Below, one piece after another: positions 1 to 8,970 of a stretch of 64,000 nt of DNA. Position numbers and translations under genes: made by a program. Position 1 is the stretch's first letter, and each line of letters starts with the position of its first letter. Origin of the DNA: DATLZB01 sp035574175 (lineage in GTDB: Bacteria; Pseudomonadota; Alphaproteobacteria; Rhizobiales; Hyphomicrobiaceae). The notes below the pieces were generated by a model. It was given only the letters and a program-made list of their open reading frames with translations. It did not search any database and was not told the DNA's origin. The DNA lies in assembly GCA_035574175.1 (NCBI GenBank), contig DATLZB010000012.1:1-64000 (forward strand), read 5' to 3'.

Positions 1-789
1 GTTGGTCTCGGCGATGCCAAGCCACACCGCCTCGAGCGGCCCGGCCTTCCTCAGCACGGTACCGCCGGGCCCGGTCACCCGCTTGATGCCGATCTGACCG
101 CGCCGCACGGTGCCGCCGAGATTATCGCTCACCTCCTTGCCTTCCGGCGTGACCAAGAGCGTAAGCCGGGTGCCACCGCGATCGACCTCGAAGGCAAGCT
201 GGCGGTCGGCATTGGCGCTGACGATGCGCAGCACGTCGCTGAAGCTTTCGGTCTCGGTGCCATCGATGGACACGATCACATCGCCGGCCTGAAAGCCGGC
301 CCGCGCCGCAGGAGTTCCCGCCACGACCTCGTCGACCCGGGGCTCGGTGATGCGAATGCCCACTAAGGAAAACATCACCGCAAAGATCACAACGGCGAGC
401 AGGAAGTTGGCCAACGGCCCCGCCGCCACAACCGCGGCGCGCTGCCAAAGCGGCTTCAGGTGGAAGCTTCCGGCGCGCTCCTCCGGACTCATGCGGGCCA
501 GCGCTTCCGCTGAAGGCGCGCTTGCCGCGTTCTCGTCGTCCATGAACTTGACGTAACCGCCGAGCGGGATCCACGACAGCCGCCAGCGCGTGCCATGGCG
601 ATCGTAAAAGCCGAAGATCTCGCGGCCGAACCCGATGGAAAAGGTCTTGACGCGCACGCCGCACCAGCGCGCCACCAGAAAATGGCCGAGCTCGTGCACG
701 AACACGACAACGGTCAGCACGAACAAGAACGACAGGAGTACAAAGAAGAACCCCGTCACACCGTCGAGCACACTGGAGACTGACAGCAT
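1..789 (-). CDS. rseP: RseP-type site-2 zinc metalloprotease (partial, C-terminus beyond left edge)
   Basis: Intramembrane zinc protease of the M50/RseP family, which cleaves anti-sigma factors and leftover signal peptides in the inner membrane. The 263 codons present start with a hydrophobic helix that carries the zinc motif HELGH at residues 32-36. A PDZ domain follows (around VAGTPAARAGFQAGDVIVSI). The second metal motif and the last transmembrane helices should lie beyond base 1. The start is the ATG at 789, preceded by AGGAGC-like purines. It follows dxr on the same strand with about 45 bases between, the usual alphaproteobacterial order (cdsA-dxr-rseP-bamA). Identity is secure; only the truncation limits it. 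Confidence 0.93.
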   Translation of the reverse strand, partial: MLSVSSVLDGVTGFFFVLLSFLFVLTVVVFVHELGHFLVARWCGVRVKTFSIGFGREIFGFYDRHGTRWRLSWIPLGGYVKFMDDENAASAPSAEALARMSPEERAGSFHLKPLWQRAAVVAAGPLANFLLAVVIFAVMFSLVGIRITEPRVDEVVAGTPAARAGFQAGDVIVSIDGTETESFSDVLRIVSANADRQLAFEVDRGGTRLTLLVTPEGKEVSDNLGGTVRRGQIGIKRVTGPGGTVLRKAGPLEAVWLGIAETN

Positions 790-833
790 TTATGCTCCTT
801 TCCCGCTCCTGATCGCTGACCGAAACGACGCGT

Positions 834-2072
834 TCAGGCCGCACCGACCCTGTCGCCAATCACAGAATGTGCCAACTGGCGAGCCTCGGCTTCGGCGGCC
901 AGCACGTCATCGAGCGAACGCGGCTCAATGATTAATCCCCTGCCCTCGGCCAGCTCCAGGCATGTGGCCACGGCGCGGGGGATGTCAAGAAATCCGATGC
1001 TGCGACCAAGAAAAGCAGCCACGGCAACCTCGTTGGCGGCGTTGAGCACGGCCGGCGCGCTGCCGCCGCGGGCCAGCGCGGCGCGGGCCAGGCCGAGCGA
1101 GGGGAATCGCTCCTCGTCCGGCGCCTCGAAAGTCAGCGATCCGAGGGTGACGAGATCAAGGCGCCGGGTCGGCGTCGGCATGCGGCTCGGCCAAGCCAGG
1201 CTCAAGGCGATCGGCGTGCGCATGTCGGGACAGGAAAGTTGCGCCAGCACCGATCCGTCGCGGTAAGAGACAAGACAATGGACGATCGATTGCGGGTGTA
1301 CCACAACGTCGAGCTGGTCGGCACCGACGGGAAACAGGTGATAGGCCTCAATCAGCTCCAGCCCCTTATTCATCAGGGTGGCGGAGTCGACCGTCACCTT
1401 CGGGCCCATGGTCCAATTGGGGTGGCGCAGCGCCTCCTCGGGGGTAGCGCGCGCCAGCCTGGCCCGATCCCAGGTGCGGAACGGACCGCCCGAGGCAGTG
1501 AGCGTCATTTTCTCGATGGTGGAGGGATCCGACCCGGCCAGCGCCTGAAAGGCGGCCGAATGCTCCGAGTCGATCGGGATCAACTCGGTGCCCGCCGACC
1601 TGACCGCCGCCATGAACACGGTGCCTGCGGTCACCAGGCACTCCTTGTTGGCGAGCGCCAGTCTGCGACCCTGCCGCGCCGCCGCCAAGGTCGGCGCGAG
1701 ACCAGCGGCGCCCACCATCGCAGCCACGACACAGTCGGCCTCATAGGCCGCCGCCTCGATCAGCTCAGCTTGGCCCGCCGCCGCCCTGACGCCGCTGCCG
1801 GCGAGAAGCCGCTTCAACTCGCTGTACAGGCGTTCGTCACCGATGACCGCGAGTCGGGCACGATGGGCGCGCGCCAGCTCCGCCAACTTGGCCACCTGAC
1901 TCTGGGCGGTGAGTGCCACCACCTCGAACCGGTCGGGGTTGCGGGCGATGAGGTCGAGCGTGTTCATGCCGATGGAACCGGTCGCGCCGAGCACGGTTAT
2001 CCGGCGCGGCGCAGCCGTTCCGCCGGCCGGGTGCGCGCTCGCCAAGGGCGCTAGGGGCATGCCGACCGTCAT
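834..2072 (-). CDS. dxr: 1-deoxy-D-xylulose 5-phosphate reductoisomerase
   Basis: Second enzyme of the MEP isoprenoid pathway; converts DXP to MEP with NADPH and a divalent metal in the cytoplasm. The 412-residue product has the Rossmann motif GATGSIG at 29-35, the metal-site stretch IPIDSEHSA and the catalytic-loop stretch MGPKVTVDSATLMNKGLE, all typical of Dxr. The open frame runs on upstream into cdsA, but the ATG at 2072 gives a family-length protein; a second ATG at 2060 is a possible start. It lies in the uppS-cdsA-dxr-rseP run, linking isoprenoid supply to undecaprenyl and phospholipid precursor synthesis. Confidence 0.96.
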   Translation of the reverse strand: MTVGMPLAPLASAHPAGGTAAPRRITVLGATGSIGMNTLDLIARNPDRFEVVALTAQSQVAKLAELARAHRARLAVIGDERLYSELKRLLAGSGVRAAAGQAELIEAAAYEADCVVAAMVGAAGLAPTLAAARQGRRLALANKECLVTAGTVFMAAVRSAGTELIPIDSEHSAAFQALAGSDPSTIEKMTLTASGGPFRTWDRARLARATPEEALRHPNWTMGPKVTVDSATLMNKGLELIEAYHLFPVGADQLDVVVHPQSIVHCLVSYRDGSVLAQLSCPDMRTPIALSLAWPSRMPTPTRRLDLVTLGSLTFEAPDEERFPSLGLARAALARGGSAPAVLNAANEVAVAAFLGRSIGFLDIPRAVATCLELAEGRGLIIEPRSLDDVLAAEAEARQLAHSVIGDRVGAA

Positions 2073-2098
2073 AAGCGCTCCAGAACCGGGCCGTGCTC

Positions 2099-2959
2099 TC
2101 AATGCCAGAAGAGCAGGGCCCGGGCGGGTTCCGCGACATTCACCAGCATGGCTGCCAGGGCAGCCGCACTCGCTGCTACCACAATTCCATCCATGCGATC
2201 CAGAAAACCGCCATGGCCGGGGATCAGCCGGCTGGCATGCTTGACATCGAAGGCGCGCTTCAGCGCCGACTCCGCGAGGTCGCCAGCCTGGGCGCAAACG
2301 GACAGGAAAATGGCGGTGGCCGAGAGCGTCAGGGGCGATGGCCGACCGATCAATACGGCCAACACGAAGCCGGCCGCTGCCGCAAACAGAAGGCCGCCGA
2401 TCGTGCCCGCCCAGGTCTTGGCCGGCGACAGGCGCGGGCACAACTTGGGACCGCCGATCAGGGTGCCGCAGACGTAGGCGAAGGTGTCGGTGGTCCACAC
2501 GACGGCGAAGATGAACAGAACCGCCAGAGCGCCGAAGGGTTCGTCGTTGCGGATCCAGATCAACGCCACGGCGGGCAGACCGACGTAGGCAACGCCGAGA
2601 ACGGAAAGCCACGGCGCGGGAGCCGGCCGGACCATGGCGACAAGGATGCAGCCGAGCGCAAGCGCCGAAAGCGCCGGCGTGTAGGCGCCGCCGGCCGCCA
2701 ACATGGCCGCGGCAGCGACGCTCGCCGCGTGCATAAAGTGGGTGGCATCCAGCGCGCTGCGACGGACCACACTGCCCCACTCCCAGCACATCAGCCCCGC
2801 CACCACCACGACCAATGCGGCAAACGAGGGTGGCCCGACGTAGTCGGCAGCCAGCGCCACGCCCGCCAGCACGAGACCCGAAACAATGCGCAACTTCAAA
2901 TCGCTCGGCAGTCGGGCGGAGCGCGCGGCCGCGATGCGTTCTGTCACCTCGCCCACCAT
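2099..2959 (-). CDS. cdsA: phosphatidate cytidylyltransferase
   Basis: Makes CDP-diacylglycerol from phosphatidic acid and CTP at the inner membrane, the branch point for all phospholipids. The 286-residue protein has many hydrophobic helices and the family's C-terminal signature, seen as SPAKTWAGTIGGLLFAA and HGGFLDRMDGIV. The start codon lies 3 bases after the uppS stop, so the two are probably translationally coupled. No oddities; length is normal for the family. Confidence 0.96.
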   Translation of the reverse strand: MVGEVTERIAAARSARLPSDLKLRIVSGLVLAGVALAADYVGPPSFAALVVVVAGLMCWEWGSVVRRSALDATHFMHAASVAAAAMLAAGGAYTPALSALALGCILVAMVRPAPAPWLSVLGVAYVGLPAVALIWIRNDEPFGALAVLFIFAVVWTTDTFAYVCGTLIGGPKLCPRLSPAKTWAGTIGGLLFAAAAGFVLAVLIGRPSPLTLSATAIFLSVCAQAGDLAESALKRAFDVKHASRLIPGHGGFLDRMDGIVVAASAAALAAMLVNVAEPARALLFWH

Positions 2960-2962
2960 CCT

Positions 2963-3724
2963 TCAGGCACTCGACCGCTTGGAGGCGCCGCCGAAACGAC
3001 GGTCGCGGGAATTGAACTCGGCGATCGCCTGCTCGAGCAGTTCCCGGCCGAATTCCGGCCAATAGGCATCGAGAAAGACGAATTCGGTGTAGGCCGCCTG
3101 CCAAAGCAGGAAGTTGGACAAGCGGAGCTCGCCGCTGGTGCGGATGAGCAGGTCCGGGTCCGGAACGCCTTTGGTATCGAGCTCCTCGCCGATGGCTTCC
3201 GGCGTGATCTGATCGACGCCGAGCTCGCCGCGAACGACCCGCTCGGCCAGCCGGCGCGCGGCGCGCGCGATCTCGGCCCGCGAGCCGTAGTTGAAGGCGA
3301 TGACCAGATTGAGCGCGGTGTTGGCCTTGGTCAGCTCCAGCGCCTCGTCGATCAAGGCGAGCAGTTCGGGATCGACGTTGGTACGCTCACCAATGGTGAG
3401 AATGCGGACGTTGAACTGATGCAGCTCGGCAAGATCGCGCCGGATAAACCGCTTCATCAGGTCCATCAGGTCGTCGATCTCGGCCGCCGGCCGGGACCAG
3501 TTCTCGGAGGAGAAGCTGTACAGCGTCAAATAAGGGATGCCGATCTCGATGGCGGCGCGCACCGTGCGCCGTACCGCCTCCACGCCCATGCGGTGCCCGA
3601 CCGAACGTGGCAGCCCGCGTTGTTCGGCCCAGCGCCCGTTGCCGTCCATGATGATTGCCACGTGCCGCGGCGCTGCCAGCTCGGCCCCTGAGCGGTTTCT
3701 CGGATGTGTGTTAAAAGTCTCCAA
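2963..3724 (-). CDS. uppS: isoprenyl transferase (undecaprenyl diphosphate synthase)
   Basis: Cis-prenyltransferase that condenses farnesyl-PP with isopentenyl-PP to give the lipid carrier for peptidoglycan and O-antigen. The 253-residue protein carries the active-site motif IIMDGNGRWA with the catalytic Asp at position 27, the SFSSENW segment, and the C-terminal substrate-binding segment DLLIRTSGELRLSNFLLWQ. It sits between frr and cdsA in the conserved order. An upstream ATG in another frame is a shadow. Confidence 0.97.
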   Translation of the reverse strand: METFNTHPRNRSGAELAAPRHVAIIMDGNGRWAEQRGLPRSVGHRMGVEAVRRTVRAAIEIGIPYLTLYSFSSENWSRPAAEIDDLMDLMKRFIRRDLAELHQFNVRILTIGERTNVDPELLALIDEALELTKANTALNLVIAFNYGSRAEIARAARRLAERVVRGELGVDQITPEAIGEELDTKGVPDPDLLIRTSGELRLSNFLLWQAAYTEFVFLDAYWPEFGRELLEQAIAEFNSRDRRFGGASKRSSA

Positions 3725-3777
3725 GGCTTCACGCAGGCTCGGGGCTTGTTGGGCGGATCGGCACGCGGGGATGCGGG

Positions 3778-4338
3778 CTAGACCTTGTTGATCTCGGCGT
3801 CCTTCTGGGCGAGGGCGGCGTCGATCTCCTTGATGATCTTGTCGGTCAGCTCCTGGACCTTGGCCGAGTTCTTCTTGTGCTCGTCCTGGCTCATGTCGCC
3901 GTCCTTCTCCGCCTTCTTCAAGGCCTCCATGCCCTCGCGCCGCACGTTGCGGACGGCGACCCGGGCCTGCTCGGCATACTTGTGGGCGATCTTGACGAGC
4001 TCCTGGCGCCGCTCAGCCGTGAGCGCAGGGATCGGCAGGCGCAGTATTTGGCCATCGACAATGGGATTGAGGCCGAGATTGGCTTCCCTGATCGCCTTGT
4101 CGACCGCCGACACGGCAGCCTTGTCCCACACCTGGACACTGATCATGCGGGGCTCGGGCACGGACACAGTCGCCACTTGATTGATCGGAAGCCGCTGCCC
4201 GTAAACCTGCACCTGCACGGGATCGAGCAGCGTGGCACTGGCGCGGCCCGTCCGCAACCCGCCAAACTCCCTCTTCAGGACATCCTGGGCGGCCCGCATG
4301 CGCTTTTCGAGCTCCTTGAGGTCGAACTTCTGGGCCAT
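3778..4338 (-). CDS. frr: ribosome recycling factor
   Basis: With EF-G it splits post-termination ribosomes. The 186-residue length is exactly family-like. The opening (KELEKRMRAAQDVLKREFGGLRTGRAS) leads into the conserved LLDPVQVQVYG region, and the protein ends in the long helix finishing AEINKV. It lies downstream of pyrH with a 111-base spacer and 53 bases before uppS, as in most proteobacteria. Confidence 0.98.
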   Translation of the reverse strand: MAQKFDLKELEKRMRAAQDVLKREFGGLRTGRASATLLDPVQVQVYGQRLPINQVATVSVPEPRMISVQVWDKAAVSAVDKAIREANLGLNPIVDGQILRLPIPALTAERRQELVKIAHKYAEQARVAVRNVRREGMEALKKAEKDGDMSQDEHKKNSAKVQELTDKIIKEIDAALAQKDAEINKV

Positions 4339-4449
4339 CGCAGCACCTCGTTGTGGGATCGAAGATCACCCCAATCAAGTCTACGCCATCCGGAGCACGA
4401 TCGGGGAGCCCCACGAGCAGGACGCCGTCACGTGGCAATGCGCGCTTGT

Positions 4450-5181
4450 TCAGCCCGCCGTGGAAATCACCGTGGCGCGAGCCTTGCCCCTTAGCATTTT
4501 CAACAGATTACCGGGCTCCACGATCGAGAATACAATTACCGGAAGTCGATTGTCGCGAGCAAGCGCGATGGCCGCCCCGTCCATGACGCGGAGGTCGCGG
4601 GCCAAGACCTCGGCATGGCTGAGGCGCTCGTAGCGAACCGCGGAAGGATCGAGCTTGGGGTCGGCGGAATAGACGCCGTCGACCTTCGTCGCCTTGGCCA
4701 CCGCGTCGCACCCCATCTCGATCGCCCTCAGCGCCGCGGTCGTATCAGTGGTGAAGAACGGGTTGCCGGTGCCGGCGGCAAAGATCACCACGCGGCCTTC
4801 CGACATGTGCTGGAGCGCCTTGGCGCGGACGTAGGATTCGCACACCGTCGGCATCGGGATGGCGGAGAGCACGCGCGCCGTCGTGCCCTGATGCTCGAGC
4901 GCGTTGCCGAGCGCCAGCGCGTTCATGACGGTTGCCAGCATGCCCATGTAATCGGCCGTCGCCCGGTCCATGCCCGCAGCCGCCCCGGCAAGGCCCCTGA
5001 AGATGTTGCCTCCGCCGACCACGATCCCAATCTGGGCGCCGGCTGCCACCGCCTCGCTCACGTCACGCGCCAGCCGCTCGGTGACATTCATGTCGATGCC
5101 GAACTGGCCCTGACCCATGAGCGCTTCCCCCGACAGCTTGAGGAGCAGGCGCTTGTAGCGCAGCTGGCCGTGGACGCTCAT
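4450..5181 (-). CDS. pyrH: UMP kinase
   Basis: Phosphorylates UMP to UDP with ATP; a hexameric, allosterically controlled amino-acid-kinase-fold enzyme. The product shows KLSGEALMG near the N-terminus, the VGGGNIFRG nucleotide loop and the GTGNPFFTTDTTA segment. The frame extends to a GTG at 5205. The ATG at 5181 is chosen because it gives 243 residues and the usual 8-10 residues before YKRLLLKLSGE. Neither start has a clear ribosome-binding site. It lies between tsf and frr. Confidence 0.95.
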   Translation of the reverse strand: MSVHGQLRYKRLLLKLSGEALMGQGQFGIDMNVTERLARDVSEAVAAGAQIGIVVGGGNIFRGLAGAAAGMDRATADYMGMLATVMNALALGNALEHQGTTARVLSAIPMPTVCESYVRAKALQHMSEGRVVIFAAGTGNPFFTTDTTAALRAIEMGCDAVAKATKVDGVYSADPKLDPSAVRYERLSHAEVLARDLRVMDGAAIALARDNRLPVIVFSIVEPGNLLKMLRGKARATVISTAG

Positions 5182-5303
5182 GGCAAAACCATGTGTTGTT
5201 GGCACAAGGCCGGGTAACGCGCGCTCAGAAGAATCGACACCATTCCTTCTAGCATGCCGAGTGGCCGCAGCGCGGCGGCGGCGCGCGCCAAATCGACAGA
5301 CTT

Positions 5304-6245
5304 TCAGCTGGTCTTGATGGCCGCCGCTACCTCTGCGGCAAAGTCCTCGTCCTTCTTTTCGATGCCCTCGCCCAGCGCAAAGCGCACGAACTTAGTGACC
5401 TTGATGGGCGCACCGGCATCCTTCTCGGCCGCCTTGATCACCTGCTCCACCGTCTGCTTGCCGTCACCCCCCTCTCCGAGAAAGGTCTGCTGCATCAGCA
5501 CCACCTGCTGGAGGAACTCCTTGCGCAGGCGGCCCTCGACCATCTTCTCGATGATCTCGCGGGGCTTGCCCGACGCCGCAGCCTGCTCAAGGTAGATCTC
5601 GCGCTCGCGGGCAATCACCTGCTTGTCAAGTTCCTCGACCGTGATCGAGAGCGGGTTGGCGGCCGCAATGTGCAACGCCAGCTGACGGGCGAGGGCAGCA
5701 ACCTTCGCATGGTCGCCGTTGCTCTCCACCGCAACCAGGACCCCGATCTTGCCGACACGGTTTCCGAGCTTGCCATGAACGTACTCGGCAATGACGCCCG
5801 AACCCACGTCGACGGCGGCCGTGCGACGGACGGACATGTTTTCGCCGATGGTGGCAATCATCTCCTGGACGTAAGCCTGCACGGTCACCGATTTCCCGGG
5901 ATAGGTCGCTGCCAGCAGCTTTGCCAGATCGCCGCCCGCAGCCAGGGCGCAGTCCGCGATCGCGCGCACCATGTCTTGAAACTGCCCGTTGCGGGCGACA
6001 AAGTCGGTCTCCGAGTTGACCTCGACCATGGCGCCGCGCTTGTTTTCGACGGCAAGGCCGATCAGACCCTGGGCGGCGATGCGCCCTGACTTCTTGGCGG
6101 CTTTGGAGAGGCCCCTTTTGCGCAGCCAGTCAATGGCAGCGTCCATGTCGCCGCCGTTCTCGGTCAGCGCTTGCTTGCAGTCCATCATGCCGGCTCCGGT
6201 GCGCTCGCGGAGCTCCTTGACCATGGCGGCCGTGACTGTCGTCAT
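5304..6245 (-). CDS. tsf: elongation factor Ts
   Basis: Nucleotide-exchange factor that reloads EF-Tu with GTP. The 313-residue protein has the N-terminal UBA-like signature VKELRERTGAGMMDCKQAL and the EF-Tu-contacting motif SETDFVARN, followed by the core and the coiled C-terminal part. It follows rpsB after 157 bases that hold two hairpins (see 6277-6296 and 6351-6377), an arrangement that in other bacteria tunes tsf output relative to rpsB. Confidence 0.98.
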   Translation of the reverse strand: MTTVTAAMVKELRERTGAGMMDCKQALTENGGDMDAAIDWLRKRGLSKAAKKSGRIAAQGLIGLAVENKRGAMVEVNSETDFVARNGQFQDMVRAIADCALAAGGDLAKLLAATYPGKSVTVQAYVQEMIATIGENMSVRRTAAVDVGSGVIAEYVHGKLGNRVGKIGVLVAVESNGDHAKVAALARQLALHIAAANPLSITVEELDKQVIAREREIYLEQAAASGKPREIIEKMVEGRLRKEFLQQVVLMQQTFLGEGGDGKQTVEQVIKAAEKDAGAPIKVTKFVRFALGEGIEKKDEDFAAEVAAAIKTS

Positions 6246-6276
6246 CGCATATCTCGCCTTTTCGTCCGTTCAACGC

Positions 6277-6296
6277 GGGCCGATTGCAGTCGGCCC
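6277..6296 (-). terminator. hairpin upstream of tsf (partial terminator/attenuator candidate)
   Basis: GGGCCGA pairs perfectly with TCGGCCC across a 6-base loop, about 30 bases before the tsf start. No T-run follows, so a full rho-independent terminator is unlikely; pausing, RNA processing or partial attenuation is more plausible. Seen directly; the function is inferred. Confidence 0.4.
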
Positions 6297-6350
6297 TCCT
6301 CAATTTCTGCGTCCACGCGGCCACCGGCCGAGTGGGGGAGCCTCGGGTCT

Positions 6351-6377
6351 ATCGGTCGGAGCCTCCGTTCGACCGAT
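6351..6377 (-). terminator. hairpin just after rpsB (partial terminator candidate)
   Basis: ATCGGTCG pairs perfectly with CGACCGAT across an 11-base loop, 26 bases past the rpsB stop codon. It is the first of two stem-loops in the 157-base rpsB-tsf spacer. There is no long T-run. It could stabilise the rpsB message end or lower read-through into tsf. Confidence 0.4.
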
Positions 6378-6402
6378 TTCCAACGTTCCGGCCTCGGCCA
6401 GG

Positions 6403-7407
6403 TCAAGCAGCAGAGGCCTCGACCAGCTTCTTGGCCTGCCCGACCCAGTCTTCCCTCTCGATCTGGCCCTTAAGGCGCAGCTGCTTGTCGAGCAACTGGA
6501 TGGATTCGGCATCCAGGTCGGCGATCTGCCAGAAGTGGAACACACCGGCATCGTTCAGACGCTGCTCGAGCTTCACCGTGATGCCGTTGATGCGTTTCAG
6601 ATCGTCGGCTTCTCCGCGCGGCGCCTCGATGCCCTGGAAAACGGCCTCCTTTTCGTCGACGGGCAGCTTCTCGGCCGGGGGGGCCTCCGCTGCGCCGAGG
6701 TCGATGCCAGCCGCCGTCTGGGCGCGCTCAATGCCGTCGATGGCGGCCCGCGCCGCGAGGTCGCAGTAGAGCGTGATGGCCCGGCCCGCATCATCGTTGC
6801 CGGGGATCGGAAAATCGATGCCGTCCGGATCGCAGTTGGTATCCACCACGGCAACGATTGGTATGCCGAGCTTTTTGGCTTCGGCGATGGCAATCGCCTC
6901 CTTGTTCGTATCGATCACGAACAGCAGGTCGGGCGTGCCGCCCATACCCTTGATGCCGCCCAGCGCCTTGTTGAGCTTGTCGCGCTCGCGCGTCAGGTTC
7001 AGGAGTTCCTTCTTGGTGCGGCCTTGGCCCTCGCCGGCCAGGATCTCCTCCACCTGACGCAGGCGACGGATTGACTGGGAGATCGTCTTCCAGTTGGTCA
7101 GCGTGCCGCCGAGCCAGCGGTGATTGATGTAGTACTGGGCGGAGCGGCGGGCCGCCTCCGCAATCGCCTCGGCCGCCTGCCGCTTGGTTCCCACAAACAA
7201 GACGCGGCCGCCGCCGCTCACCGTATCCGAGATCTTGACCAGGGCCTGGTGCAGCAAGGGGGTCGTCTGCGTGAGGTCGATGATGTGGATGTTGTTGCGC
7301 TCCCCGTAAATGTAGGGACGCATCTTCGGATTCCAGCGGTGCGACTGGTGGCCGAAGTGGACGCCAGCCTCCAGCAGCTGGCGCATGGTGAATGTGGGAA
7401 GAGCCAT
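6403..7407 (-). CDS. rpsB: 30S ribosomal protein S2 with C-terminal extension
   Basis: Small-subunit protein that binds late in 30S assembly and helps bind S1. The start is the ATG at 7407 (MALPTFTMRQLLEAGVHFGH), giving 334 residues; the open frame continues upstream without support. The canonical S2 body is about 230-250 residues. The remaining C-terminal part is acidic/alanine-rich and then forms a segment beginning near LKRINGITVKLEQRLNDAG that resembles a helix-hairpin-helix domain. Such extensions are known in alphaproteobacterial S2. It heads the rpsB-tsf-pyrH-frr run. Confidence 0.97.
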   Translation of the reverse strand: MALPTFTMRQLLEAGVHFGHQSHRWNPKMRPYIYGERNNIHIIDLTQTTPLLHQALVKISDTVSGGGRVLFVGTKRQAAEAIAEAARRSAQYYINHRWLGGTLTNWKTISQSIRRLRQVEEILAGEGQGRTKKELLNLTRERDKLNKALGGIKGMGGTPDLLFVIDTNKEAIAIAEAKKLGIPIVAVVDTNCDPDGIDFPIPGNDDAGRAITLYCDLAARAAIDGIERAQTAAGIDLGAAEAPPAEKLPVDEKEAVFQGIEAPRGEADDLKRINGITVKLEQRLNDAGVFHFWQIADLDAESIQLLDKQLRLKGQIEREDWVGQAKKLVEASAA

Positions 7408-7452
7408 GTGGGTCTTATGCTTCCTGATCCGGTTGAGCCGCCGCGAGCCAGA

Positions 7453-7474
7453 CGGCGTCCGCGAAGGGACGCCG
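7453..7474 (-). promoter_or_regulatory. hairpin in the rpsB leader
   Basis: CGGCGTCC pairs perfectly with GGACGCCG across a 6-base loop, 46 bases upstream of the rpsB start, in the 202-base spacer between ureG and rpsB. Leaders of rpsB are autoregulated by S2 in several bacteria, so this stem may be part of such a leader. It was not matched to a known leader family. A second small stem (ATGGC/GCCAT) lies near 7490-7504. Confidence 0.35.
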
Positions 7475-7609
7475 ACCGGAGCGACACGGCATGGCCTAAC
7501 GCCATCCGCGCGCAGGGCCCGCGTGTGAGATGGCAAGGCTATTAGTGGGAGAGGGCGCCGTTGGCAAGGCCGAAGCCTTTTGCACCATTGGCGTGCGGCT
7601 GCCGATCCG

Positions 7610-8230
7610 TCAGCCACAAACGAGGCCGCCGTTCCGCTCGATGAAGGCGGCGACCGTGTCGACCCCTTGGCCCGAGCGCATGTTCGTGAACACGAACGGC
7701 CGGGACCCCCGCATGCGCCGGCTGTCCGCCGCCATCACCTCGAGGCTTGCGCCTACATGCATGGCGAGATCGATCTTGTTGATCACCAGCAGATCGGAGC
7801 GGGTAATCCCGGGGCCGCCCTTGCGCGGGATCTTCTCTCCCTGGGCGACATCGATGACATAGATGGTGAGGTCGGCGAGCTCCGGAGAGAAGGTGGCCGT
7901 CAGGTTGTCGCCGCCGGACTCGATCAGAATCAGGTCGAGGGATGGGAACTTGCGCGTCATGGTGTCGATCGCGGCGAGATTGATCGAGCAGTCCTCGCGG
8001 ATCGCGGTGTGCGGGCAGCCCCCGGTCTCCACACCCATGATGCGCTCCGGCTCCAATGCACCGGCCCTGAGCAGGATCTCGGCGTCTTCCTTGGTGTAGA
8101 TGTCGTTGGTAATGGCGCAGATGTCGTAGCGATCGCGGAAGCGCCGGCAGAGGGCCTCCACCAAGGCGGTCTTGCCGGAGCCAACGGGTCCGCCGATGCC
8201 GACGCGCAAGGCTTTGGTTGTGGGCGTCAT
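7610..8230 (-). CDS. ureG: urease accessory GTPase UreG
   Basis: SIMIBI GTPase that powers nickel delivery to apo-urease with UreF, UreD and UreE. The 206-residue protein starts at the ATG at 8230 and has the P-loop GPVGSGKTALVE, the metal-binding CPH of VETGGCPHTAIRED, the ESGGDNL switch segment and the NKIDL guanine-specificity motif. It overlaps the ureF stop in an ATGA. It is the last gene of the urea block; the next gene on the strand is rpsB. Confidence 0.98.
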   Translation of the reverse strand: MTPTTKALRVGIGGPVGSGKTALVEALCRRFRDRYDICAITNDIYTKEDAEILLRAGALEPERIMGVETGGCPHTAIREDCSINLAAIDTMTRKFPSLDLILIESGGDNLTATFSPELADLTIYVIDVAQGEKIPRKGGPGITRSDLLVINKIDLAMHVGASLEVMAADSRRMRGSRPFVFTNMRSGQGVDTVAAFIERNGGLVCG

Positions 8231-8970
8231 GAACGGAAAAGTCTCGCTTTTTGGGTTTCGTGCTGGATGGCGGCAAGATCGGAGAGGAACGTGGCGCTGC
8301 CCAGCTCGGCAAGGCTCGCCTCGGCGGCTCGACGCGCCGCGCCGGTGACAAGCGGAAGCAGATCGGCGAGCGCGCGCTGGCCGTCGGTCTGCCCGATGAC
8401 GGAGAGGCGCAGGGCAGCAGACACGAGGTTCGAGGCGAAAGCCAGGGCATAAGCTTCCAACGTCGAAGTGAGCGGTATGCAGTGACCGGCGGCGGCGACA
8501 CCGACCGCCACCGGATAAGCCACCTCGCCCGGCCAGCACTCCTTAAGCCGCTCGACCGCGGCACATGCCCAACTTGCGCGGATCGCCGCAACGAACGCTC
8601 CCCCCTGCGCGATCGCCTCCAGCCGCCGCTCGGCCGAACCTTGCAGTGCCACCGCCAGCTCCGCGATCTCGGTGAGGCGTGCCTCATCGCCGGTCAGACC
8701 GGCTCGCCAAGCGGCAGCGAGCACGATCAGATCATTGCGGGCCGAGCCGAACTCCACAAGGTCCCCAATCCAGTCCGTGAGTGTCGGGCGATCCTTCACA
8801 TCGCCCCGCTCGACGGCGCGCTCGAGGCCATGGCTGTACGCGAAGGCGCCGACGGGAAAGGACGGCGACAGCCAGATGAAGAGCGCCGCCGGGAACGACG
8901 CTCCGGCCTGATCAGCCGGCGTCAACAGGTCAGCGAGTGCTCGCCTCGGATGGAACTGGTCAGCGTTCAT
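8227..8970 (-). CDS. ureF: urease accessory protein UreF
   Basis: All-helical scaffold that joins UreD to UreG in the urease activation complex. The product has the hallmark stretch SPSFPVGAFAYSHGLE and EFGSARNDL. The ATG at 8970 (MNADQFHPRR) gives 247 residues and overlaps ureE by 11 bases. A longer frame back to 9042 would overlap ureE by 83 bases and is not favoured. ATGA overlap with ureG suggests coupled translation. Confidence 0.95.
   Translation of the reverse strand: MNADQFHPRRALADLLTPADQAGASFPAALFIWLSPSFPVGAFAYSHGLERAVERGDVKDRPTLTDWIGDLVEFGSARNDLIVLAAAWRAGLTGDEARLTEIAELAVALQGSAERRLEAIAQGGAFVAAIRASWACAAVERLKECWPGEVAYPVAVGVAAAGHCIPLTSTLEAYALAFASNLVSAALRLSVIGQTDGQRALADLLPLVTGAARRAAEASLAELGSATFLSDLAAIQHETQKARLFRS

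Noticed and set aside
834..3104. One 756-residue frame covering dxr and extending through cdsA
   Set aside because: Only the last 412 residues are Dxr; the upstream part is arginine-rich shadow of cdsA in another frame.
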